The notes beneath the pieces are model-generated. The model was not told where the DNA came from, made no database searches, and saw nothing but the letters and a program-made list of their open reading frames with translations. This document shows positions 1 to 5,106 of a DNA stretch of 6,962 bases, piece by piece. The stretch is from DAOPXV01 sp035352535 (lineage in GTDB: Bacteria; Muiribacteriota; UBA9980). Position 1 is the stretch's first letter. The number at the start of each line of letters is the position of its first letter. The stretch is from NCBI GenBank assembly GCA_964545075.1, contig CAZJFS010000212.1:1-6962 (forward strand), read 5' to 3'. Made by a program: the position numbers and the translations under genes.

Positions 1-379
1 AGTCGGTCTGGCGGCAAAGGAAAGCCGGTATTTGAAGAACGTCGGCGACCTCAGCCGCGGGAAGGATCTGGCTTTGCTCGTGAACGTCCACGAGTATCGG
101 CACTTTGTACGTGCGTTTTATTTCCGCGATCATTTCAAGGCCTTTTTTCAGGCCGGGGCCGCGGTAGGCGTTAGGGGACGTGCGGTTCGCCTTATCGTAT
201 GAAGTTTTGAAAACATATGAAAAACCGGCTTTTTCCGTTGCGCTCTTCAGAAACGAACATGTCTTATGGAGCATATCGATATTTTCGATAACGCAGGGGC
301 CGGCTATGATAACCAGTTTAGAATGGCCGCCGATCGTGGTCTTATAATCAATGTTAACGAGTTTGGTATCTTTAAGCAT
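1..379 (-). CDS. kdsA: 3-deoxy-8-phosphooctulonate (Kdo-8-P) synthase, N-terminal part
   Basis: The enzyme condenses phosphoenolpyruvate with arabinose-5-phosphate to give Kdo-8-phosphate, the cytoplasmic precursor of the Kdo that links lipid A to the LPS core. The first 126 residues are in the window; the family is usually about 265-285 long, so over half is missing past the window edge, not broken. Visible family signatures: IIAGPCVIEN at residues 24-33 (first strand of the TIM barrel), FKTSYDKANRTS at 57-68 (substrate-binding lysines and Asn-Arg), YRGPGL at 72-77, VDVHE at 97-101 and LQIPAFLCRQTD at 115-126. Cys29 sits where the Aquifex-type metal-dependent enzymes have their metal-binding cysteine, whereas the E. 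coli metal-independent enzyme has asparagine. The ATG at 379 is preceded by GGAG (387-390) with 7 bases between. It lies 108 bases downstream of rsmA on the same strand but appears to have its own promoter. Identification is very secure. Confidence 0.95.
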   Translation of the reverse strand, partial: MLKDTKLVNIDYKTTIGGHSKLVIIAGPCVIENIDMLHKTCSFLKSATEKAGFSYVFKTSYDKANRTSPNAYRGPGLKKGLEMIAEIKRTYKVPILVDVHEQSQILPAAEVADVLQIPAFLCRQTD

Positions 380-386
380 ATGTACG

Positions 387-390
387 CTCC
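387..390 (-). promoter_or_regulatory. Shine-Dalgarno of kdsA
   Basis: GGAG on the minus strand lies 7 bases upstream of the kdsA ATG and fixes that start. The protein begins about 18 residues before the position where the shorter Aquifex enzyme starts, so the site supports the longer N-terminus. Confidence 0.7.
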
Positions 391-430
391 GATAAACCCT
401 TCAAACTTTTTAATGTTTTTTAGAGATATT

Positions 431-459
431 ATTTTATCAGATTATCGATTCAAAGACAA
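431..459 (-). promoter_or_regulatory. putative sigma-70 promoter of kdsA
   Basis: On the minus strand, TTGTCT (459-454) is followed by a 17-base spacer and TAAAAT (436-431). Transcription would start near 424, giving a leader of about 45 bases before the kdsA ATG. The box lies in an AT-rich gap between rsmA and kdsA. No hairpin-plus-T terminator is visible between the two genes, so read-through from rsmA may add to expression. Confidence 0.55.
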
Positions 460-487
460 TATATTATTTGGGATAAGCTGATTTTTT

Positions 488-1435
488 TTATCGCGCTTTT
501 TCACGCATTGCGAGGCTTAAAAAGGAAGCTATTTCCGCGTATTTTTCACATTCGATCTCTTCCGCGCGGGCGAGCCTGGAAATCTGGTGCTTTTCAAAAG
601 CGGCAGTAAGGGCGGCTTTAAATTCAGGCGACGAGGCGAATGAAATAAATTCAGGCGGGTATGAATTTATTTCGGAAATGCGAGCGACGTTATTGGATAT
701 AGCGTTTAGCGCTACTTTTCTGCGCTGATTGAAGGCGGCCTTTAAGACGCCGAAAAACACGTATTCCTCAAAGCTTTTGAATTTTCTGCGCTCGAGCGGG
801 ACGAATTTTAAGATCGAAGATTCTATTTCGGGTTTCGGGAAAAAACAATTTTTGCTGATGTTTTTAACCAGCGATATTTCGGCCGCGAAATTCGTGGCTA
901 CGGTAAGTATGCTGTAGTCCTTAGTTTTCGGCATGGCGATTATCCGCTCCGCGACGTCAGTCTGCATTAAAAGATAAATGGCCGAAAATTCGACTCCGGA
1001 ATAGAGGAGTTTTTCTATGATGGGCGACGTTATATAATATGGGATGTTTGAAACGACCTTGACTTTTTTCAGCATTGAATTTTTTGAAAGAGCCGCATTT
1101 ATAAGTTCGCCGAGATCCGACTTTAAAAAATCAAGCTGATGGAAATCGACGTTTCTGCCGTCGAAGTATTTTTTGTATATCGGGAAAAAATTTCTGTCCG
1201 TCTCAAAAGCTATTACATGGCCGGCCGAATCGCATAATCTCGACGTTAAATTTCCCGGCCCGGAGCCGATCTCGATTATTAATTCATCGCTGGAAACGCC
1301 GGTTAAAACCGGTATTTGATCGAGTATATTGTTTTCTATAAGAAAACACTGCCCGCGTTTTTTATCCGGCGTGAGTCTGAATTCGCCGACGAGGCTTAAT
1401 ATGGATGAAGGATATGACAGGTGCGATCCGCTCAT
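488..1435 (-). CDS. rsmA: 16S rRNA (adenine(1518)-N6/adenine(1519)-N6)-dimethyltransferase RsmA (KsgA)
   Basis: The enzyme uses S-adenosylmethionine to dimethylate two adjacent adenines in the helix-45 loop of 16S rRNA during small-subunit assembly. From the ATG at 1435 the protein has 315 residues, somewhat longer than the usual 260-290. Motifs: a KKRGQCFL segment at 25-32 (N-terminal GQNFL-type signature), the SAM-binding EIGSGPGNLT at 55-64, the acidic FETD at 77-80 that should contact the SAM ribose, the catalytic NIPYY at 130-134, FFPKPEIESSI at 198-208 and the C-terminal AFNQRRK at 234-240. The reading frame stays open upstream to a TTG at 1507, but that TTG is part of the -35 box, and ATG 1435 has GGAG 8 bases before it, so the shorter form is chosen. 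In the GQ(N/H)FL motif a cysteine (Cys30) replaces the usual Asn or His, and the preceding segment seems one residue shorter. The C-terminal tail (about 245-315) is charged and less conserved. Confidence 0.95.
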   Translation of the reverse strand: MSGSHLSYPSSILSLVGEFRLTPDKKRGQCFLIENNILDQIPVLTGVSSDELIIEIGSGPGNLTSRLCDSAGHVIAFETDRNFFPIYKKYFDGRNVDFHQLDFLKSDLGELINAALSKNSMLKKVKVVSNIPYYITSPIIEKLLYSGVEFSAIYLLMQTDVAERIIAMPKTKDYSILTVATNFAAEISLVKNISKNCFFPKPEIESSILKFVPLERRKFKSFEEYVFFGVLKAAFNQRRKVALNAISNNVARISEINSYPPEFISFASSPEFKAALTAAFEKHQISRLARAEEIECEKYAEIASFLSLAMREKAR

Positions 1436-1443
1436 TTGATTTT

Positions 1444-1447
1444 CTCC
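1444..1447 (-). promoter_or_regulatory. Shine-Dalgarno that decides the rsmA start
   Basis: Minus-strand GGAG lies 8 bases upstream of the ATG at 1435. The alternative TTG at 1507 has no comparable site and would lie upstream of the predicted transcription start, so this site sets the rsmA start. Confidence 0.7.
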
Positions 1448-1478
1448 GTATCTTTCGGCCCGAGCCTTTTTATCGCGC

Positions 1479-1507
1479 ATTATATTACACAACGACCGGT
1501 TTGTCAA
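1479..1507 (-). promoter_or_regulatory. consensus sigma-70 promoter of rsmA
   Basis: On the minus strand there is TTGACA (1507-1502), a 17-base spacer, then TATAAT (1484-1479): both hexamers match the consensus perfectly. Transcription should start near 1472 and give a leader of about 37 bases to the ATG at 1435, including the Shine-Dalgarno. This is among the strongest promoters in the window, which suits a ribosome-assembly gene. Confidence 0.85.
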
Positions 1508-1585
1508 TTATTAAGTTGTCTTTCGGGTATGGACCATATTGTTAAAATCGCTTCCCCGCGACGGTTGCAGGAATTATCGACCCTA

Positions 1586-1614
1586 TTGATAGTTGCAAAA
1601 AAATGTGATAAAAT
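1586..1614 (+). promoter_or_regulatory. putative sigma-70 promoter of the DGHHR gene
   Basis: TTGATA (1586-1591), a 17-base spacer and TAAAAT (1609-1614) precede the gene starting at 1621. The -10 box ends only 6 bases before the ATG, so the expected transcription start falls on or next to the first base of the start codon. It faces away from the rsmA promoter, with about 80 bases between the two -35 boxes. Confidence 0.6.
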
Positions 1615-1620
1615 GCGGAT

Positions 1621-2886
1621 ATGGAAAAAGATAAAAATACGGATAACAAAATAGTCTTGGTGAAAATTTTTGCCGCTTCTGAAACGCCGTGGGGAAAAGA
1701 CGCCGCGCTGCTGTGGAAAGGCCCTGGAAACGATCGCTTAACGATGCGTTACGGAAAGTGCCGCTCCGGGGTGATGAAAAGGTTCGTCATGCTCGACGGC
1801 CGCCCGCTTTTAAAGTGGCGCCACCGCGGTGACGGCGAAACGGCGGCGGAACATTTTTTATCGTCGGGCAAATGCGTGGAGCTCCATGAAAACGAAATTT
1901 TAAATATCTTAAGTCCGGAAGCGGGTTTTGAGTACGAAGGCGCCGCCTCGTTCAAAAAAATATCCGGATTTCTTGAAATGCTCGAGACCGGCCTTTATAT
2001 CCTGACCGAGTTCGACCATTTTCCGGCCGATCTTAACGGACGTTTTTTCTGGGATTTTAGCCGTGAAAACAGCGGTTACAGGCATATCGGTCACCAGATC
2101 TCGCCGATGGCGGCCTATCCCGCTTTTTTATATCCCGCTTTTTCGGAGACGATGTTTTGCGACGAGCGCGTTAAACACTATCAGAAAATGATATCTTCGG
2201 GTGCTCAGCTTACGGCGCTGGCATTTTATTTTGACGAATACGCCAGCATCATCCTCGACGGCCATCACAGGGCCGCGGCGTCCTTTTTAGAAGGCGTCAA
2301 AATAAGATGCACGACGGTCGTTCCATGTTCTGGATATAAATTCGTCAACGATAAAACGACCCATTTTTGTTTCGCCGGAATGGCCGTTCCGGTAAACGCC
2401 GTACATTCGAGTATGATCGATCAAAGTTCCATATCCGGCGAGCGTTACAAGATTGATCATCATGCGGTATCCAAGTTAGACGCAATTGATGCCGGGGGCG
2501 GAACGTCGGATGGATTGATGGCCGACCTTAAATCGGCGTCCGGCTTTTTTCCTCCGCTGAATGTCGTCGAGGGCGCCGATATAATAGGCGATTTCAGCGA
2601 TGAAAATATCCGGGCGATAATCGATGGTGAAGGCTCTGAAAAAATGATGCTGCAGGAGATACTTTTCGACGTTCTCGACGGCTTTTCGGACCCGCGGACA
2701 TTCGCCGTCGCCAAAGAGCTGGCGTTATCCGAAAGGCATTCGCATCTGTGGGAAAAGGCTTTCGCCTATCTTTCAAATTTCAAGAACGCCGAGGTCGAGG
2801 ATATATTCGTCGAATTTATCGTCGGGGACGACGGCCGAAGGCCGAATCTGACGAAGATCGCAAACGATTATTTTGAAACGAAATAA
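1621..2886 (+). CDS. protein of unknown function with ParB/sulfiredoxin-like DGHHR motif
   Basis: I do not recognise this 421-residue protein as a named family. It has no signal peptide or membrane segment, so it is probably cytoplasmic. Residues about 12-110 form a mixed hydrophobic/charged region rich in Trp, Gly and Lys. Residues about 110-200 contain many aromatics, including two FDH/FWDF-like stretches. The clearest feature is YASIILDGHHRAAASFLEG (residues 207-225), with D213-G-H-H-R217 after a hydrophobic strand and followed by a helix and a KIRCTTVVP strand. This matches the DGHHR core of ParB-N/Srx-fold proteins, in which the motif binds nucleotide or phosphate. Residues about 255-340 are linker-like, with a GGG at 292-294. 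Residues about 343-420 look like alternating amphipathic helices, possibly HEAT-like. The ATG at 1621 has no Shine-Dalgarno and lies at the predicted transcription start. No GTG or TTG further in (for example around 1660) has a better site. It converges on the flavoprotein gene with 13 bases between stop codons. Coding is secure; function is unknown. Confidence 0.85.
   Translation: MEKDKNTDNKIVLVKIFAASETPWGKDAALLWKGPGNDRLTMRYGKCRSGVMKRFVMLDGRPLLKWRHRGDGETAAEHFLSSGKCVELHENEILNILSPEAGFEYEGAASFKKISGFLEMLETGLYILTEFDHFPADLNGRFFWDFSRENSGYRHIGHQISPMAAYPAFLYPAFSETMFCDERVKHYQKMISSGAQLTALAFYFDEYASIILDGHHRAAASFLEGVKIRCTTVVPCSGYKFVNDKTTHFCFAGMAVPVNAVHSSMIDQSSISGERYKIDHHAVSKLDAIDAGGGTSDGLMADLKSASGFFPPLNVVEGADIIGDFSDENIRAIIDGEGSEKMMLQEILFDVLDGFSDPRTFAVAKELALSERHSHLWEKAFAYLSNFKNAEVEDIFVEFIVGDDGRRPNLTKIANDYFETK
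2254..2295 (+). other. DGHHR motif region of the 421-residue protein
   Basis: Codons 212-225 encode the motif L-D-G-H-H-R-A-A-A-S-F-L-E-G. In the ParB/Srx superfamily this motif sits between a strand and a helix and forms the nucleotide- or phosphate-binding pocket. Related DGHHR motifs occur in DUF1015-type proteins, so motif presence alone does not assign a reaction. Confidence 0.6.
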
Positions 2887-2899
2887 GCCGGGGACTTGT

Positions 2900-3472
2900 T
2901 TATGAATTTGTTTTTTTCATAAGCCACGCCATGTTCTGGCCGAGCACGTACATGGTGTGCATTCCTTCCTCATCTTTTTCAACCTCGCCGATTTCACGGC
3001 CGACGCCCACGTTCCAGTAGCTCGAACCAGCGACGATCATCTGGCTGATGAAGAAAAAGTGGTTTATCGAGTCGAAGGCGTGTATGGCCCCGCCGCGCCT
3101 GACGGCGACCACCGCAGCTCCGGCCTTACGCTTATATAAGTTTTCGTTGGTCATGCCCACCATGCCGGCCCTGTCTATAAGCGCTTTGAGTTCGGCGGTT
3201 ATGTCCGCGAAATATACCGGAGACGCCAGAATGATTCCGTCGGCTTCGATCATTTTTTCGATGCATTCGCTCGCCGCGTCGTTTATGACGCATTTTTTAT
3301 TTTTATTCTTGAAGCATTGCATGCACGCGGTGCAGCCCCTTACCTGCTTTCCGGCCAGCTGTATCATTTCGGTTTCTATGTTTTCTTTTTTTAACTCACC
3401 GAACACGTGGTTTATCAATATGGATGTATTTCCGTTTTTTCTGGCACTTCCGCTTATTGCGATAACTTTCAT
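2900..3472 (-). CDS. NADPH-dependent FMN reductase / iron-sulfur flavoprotein
   Basis: A 190-residue flavodoxin-fold protein likely to bind FMN and shuttle electrons in the cytoplasm. The phosphate-binding loop GSARKNGNT is at residues 8-16 after the first strand (MKVIAIS), and ASPVYFADITAELKALIDR at 83-101 is the conserved second FMN-contact region with its following helix. Cys47, Cys50, Cys53 and Cys61 form CX2CX2CX7C, the compact pattern that holds a 4Fe-4S cluster in the archaeal and anaerobic-bacterial iron-sulfur flavoproteins. Length matches that family (about 190-200). The ATG at 3472 has GGAGGG 5 bases upstream. The gene lies 81 bases downstream of the MATE transporter stop on the same strand, with a TTGACA box of its own in the gap, so it may be transcribed both alone and with the transporter. 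The substrate cannot be read from sequence; a simpler FMN-reductase role without a cluster is the alternative. Confidence 0.93.
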   Translation of the reverse strand: MKVIAISGSARKNGNTSILINHVFGELKKENIETEMIQLAGKQVRGCTACMQCFKNKNKKCVINDAASECIEKMIEADGIILASPVYFADITAELKALIDRAGMVGMTNENLYKRKAGAAVVAVRRGGAIHAFDSINHFFFISQMIVAGSSYWNVGVGREIGEVEKDEEGMHTMYVLGQNMAWLMKKTNS

Positions 3473-3477
3473 TTTTG

Positions 3478-3483
3478 CCCTCC
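3478..3483 (-). promoter_or_regulatory. strong Shine-Dalgarno of the flavoprotein gene
   Basis: Minus-strand GGAGGG lies 5 bases before the ATG at 3472. It is one of the strongest ribosome binding sites in the window and fixes the flavoprotein start unambiguously. Confidence 0.8.
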
Positions 3484-3516
3484 GGAATGAATTTGATTTG
3501 TTGATGAGACACCGAT

Positions 3517-3545
3517 AAGTTATATTAAAACGATTTTTTTGTCAA
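3517..3545 (-). promoter_or_regulatory. putative promoter of the flavoprotein gene
   Basis: On the minus strand TTGACA (3545-3540) is followed after 17 bases by TAACTT (3522-3517), or after 15 bases by the better-looking TATAAC (3524-3519). The -35 is perfect but the -10 is ambiguous. It begins 11 bases past the MATE stop codon, in a gap that shows no terminator hairpin. Confidence 0.5.
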
Positions 3546-3556
3546 GTTTTTTCAGG

Positions 3557-4924
3557 TTATGCCGGCCGTGCGTCTTTTTGAGCTTGAGCGGCGCTCAGTT
3601 TTCTCAGTTCGGCCAGAAAAAAACCGCCGGTCGTGATGACCGCTATGAGATCCGAAGCGGGCGAAGCTATCCAGATGCCGTTCAAACCCCAGAATTTAGG
3701 GAATATCAAAAGAAATGGAATGAGAAGTATTACCTGGCGGAGAAGCGAAAGAAATATTGATATCTTCGCTCTCCCGATCGCTTGAAAATAATTGGTGCCG
3801 ACAGCCTGGAACCCGATGAGCGGTATAAGAAGCAAAAATGTTTTCATTCCAGGAGCGCCTATTTTAACGAGTTCGACGCTGTTTTGGTCGAACATTCTGA
3901 TGAGAAATTCCGGCGCGAAAAATACGACGAGGAAACCGCTGAAGGATATCGCGGAAGCCGCCGATATAGCCAGTAATACGGTTTTTTTGACGCGTGAAAA
4001 TTCGCGCGCGCCGTAGTTAAAGCCTATTATAGGCTGCGCCCCCTGATTTATGCCCATTATCGGAAGCAGAATGAACATCCCTATCGCGTTTATGATTCCC
4101 ATGGCGCTTACGGCTATATCGCCGCCATAATAAAGAAGGCTTCTGTTGGCTATCACGCTGACGAGACTCGCCGCCATCTGCATTGAAAATGGCGAAATGC
4201 CTATAGCGAAGGCCGGCATCATCGTTCTAAGATTGATTTTTAAATTTTTCAGACGCAGCTTCAAATTACTTTTTCCAAGGGTAAAATGAAACATTACCCA
4301 TGAGGAAGTGGCGATATTCGAGATCACCGTCGCCATGGCCGATCCGCGAACGCCCATGTTGAGGCCGAATATGAATACGGGGTTTAAAATTATGTTTAGA
4401 ATGGCTCCGATAAGCATTGTTTTCATGGCGATCCTCGGATTTCCCTCGGCCCTTATGATGCTATTCATGCCCATGGCTATGAAATTGAACGTCGTTCCCA
4501 AAAATATGACGTGCATAAAATCGCGCGCGTATGGAAACGTGTTCACGCTCGCGCCGAATGCGTAAAGTATTTTGTCTATATACGTCAGGCCGAGAAAAGT
4601 TCCCGCGGCGCCGAATATTATAAGAAGAGAAAAAGCGTTTCCGGCTAATTTTTCCGCCTCGGCGGTCTTTCCTTCCCCCATTCTTATCGATATCAGCGTA
4701 CCCGTGCCGATTCCGACGAGCGTTCCTATAGCCATCAATATCATGAAGACTGGAAAAGTGAGGCTGACGGCGCCTATGCCGACGCTTCCGACCGCGCGGC
4801 CTATGAATATTCTGTCGACCACGCTGTACATGGCGAATACGAGCATGCCGATGATGGTCGGAACCGAATATTCTAAAAGAAGCTTTCCGACGCTTTCGTC
4901 TCTGAGTTTTAAAGTGCTTTCCAG
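3557..4924 (-). CDS. MATE family efflux transporter (MepA/NorM-like), CTG start proposed
   Basis: An inner-membrane antiporter expected to expel cationic or toxic compounds using a Na+ or H+ gradient. It is highly hydrophobic with about 12 predicted membrane helices in two halves. Family signatures include LLLEYSVPTIIGMLVFAMY with VVDRIFIGRAVG in the first helix region, the EGNPRIAMKTMLIGAILNII segment ending the first half, and GINQGAQPIIGFNYGA opening the second half. The first ATG (4846) lies in the middle of helix 1, has no Shine-Dalgarno and would remove the conserved N-terminus. The frame continues upstream through ESTLKLRDESVGK to a CTG at 4924, which has GGGAGG 7 bases before it. No ATG, GTG or TTG occurs between the in-frame TAA further upstream and ATG 4846. 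From the CTG the protein is 455 residues, a normal MATE length. It sits divergent to the exported-protein gene at 5107 and upstream of the flavoprotein gene. Family call is secure; the start is inferred; the substrate is unknown. Confidence 0.93.
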   Translation of the reverse strand: MESTLKLRDESVGKLLLEYSVPTIIGMLVFAMYSVVDRIFIGRAVGSVGIGAVSLTFPVFMILMAIGTLVGIGTGTLISIRMGEGKTAEAEKLAGNAFSLLIIFGAAGTFLGLTYIDKILYAFGASVNTFPYARDFMHVIFLGTTFNFIAMGMNSIIRAEGNPRIAMKTMLIGAILNIILNPVFIFGLNMGVRGSAMATVISNIATSSWVMFHFTLGKSNLKLRLKNLKINLRTMMPAFAIGISPFSMQMAASLVSVIANRSLLYYGGDIAVSAMGIINAIGMFILLPIMGINQGAQPIIGFNYGAREFSRVKKTVLLAISAASAISFSGFLVVFFAPEFLIRMFDQNSVELVKIGAPGMKTFLLLIPLIGFQAVGTNYFQAIGRAKISIFLSLLRQVILLIPFLLIFPKFWGLNGIWIASPASDLIAVITTGGFFLAELRKLSAAQAQKDARPA

Positions 4925-4931
4925 GCTGATT

Positions 4932-4937
4932 CCTCCC
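4932..4937 (-). promoter_or_regulatory. Shine-Dalgarno supporting a CTG start for the MATE gene
   Basis: Minus-strand GGGAGG ends 7 bases before CTG (4924-4922), an ideal spacing. No standard start codon lies within range of it in the MATE frame. It is the main reason for placing the start at the CTG and not at the internal ATG 4846. Confidence 0.75.
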
Positions 4938-4961
4938 GACGCCGATCTTTAACGGATGCTA

Positions 4962-4991
4962 ATTTTACATTAAAATCCCTTGAAAAAGCAA
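4962..4991 (-). promoter_or_regulatory. weak putative promoter of the MATE gene
   Basis: On the minus strand TTGCTT (4991-4986) is separated by 18 bases from TAAAAT (4967-4962). Transcription would start near 4955, about 30 bases before the proposed CTG start. The match is moderate and the surroundings are AT-rich, so chance is possible. Confidence 0.4.
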
Positions 4992-5013
4992 TAATTTTCT
5001 TTTATTTTAAAAA

Positions 5014-5042
5014 TTGACAATACCCGGGATTTGAATTATAAT
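5014..5042 (+). promoter_or_regulatory. consensus sigma-70 promoter of the exported repeat protein
   Basis: TTGACA (5014-5019), exactly 17 bases, then TATAAT (5037-5042): a perfect match in both hexamers. Transcription should begin near 5049, giving a leader of about 58 bases with a U-rich run (5071-5079). The spacer contains the palindrome CCCGGG. The strength of the match suggests high constitutive expression unless a repressor acts here. Confidence 0.85.
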
Positions 5043-5047
5043 AAAAT

Positions 5048-5062
5048 TAAACAATGTGTTTA
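5048..5062 (+). repeat. short inverted repeat at the predicted transcription start
   Basis: TAAACA (5048-5053) and TGTTTA (5057-5062) form a perfect 6-base dyad around the 3-base centre ATG. It overlaps the predicted first transcribed bases. It could be an operator or a small 5' hairpin in the mRNA. The region is very AT-rich, so a chance dyad is quite possible. Confidence 0.35.
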
Positions 5063-5093
5063 TTAATTTATTTTTTTTTAGAACTTAAAAATC

Positions 5094-5098
5094 GGAGG
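5094..5098 (+). promoter_or_regulatory. Shine-Dalgarno of the exported repeat protein
   Basis: GGAGG lies 8 bases before the ATG at 5107 and fixes the start, which also gives a well-formed signal peptide. Confidence 0.8.
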
Positions 5099-5106
5099 TC
5101 GGTTGC

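Noticed and set aside
266..481. Plus-strand 71-codon reading frame
   Set aside because: It lies over the start of kdsA and the intergenic promoter on the opposite strand, with no ribosome binding site and no recognisable protein.
2900..2922. Inverted repeat TTATGAA/TTCATAA with a 9-base loop at the convergent gene ends, as a terminator
   Set aside because: The stem is only AT-rich (one G/C pair), it lies within the last codons of the flavoprotein gene, and no T-run follows it on the plus strand.
4572..4952. Plus-strand 126-codon reading frame opposite the start of the MATE gene
   Set aside because: It is antisense to conserved transporter sequence, and its composition (many Pro, Ser, Met) is that of a reverse-complement shadow.
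5022..5030. CCCGGG palindrome in the spacer of the 5014 promoter, as an operator
   Set aside because: It is only 6 bases and does not extend symmetrically, too short to support a binding site.
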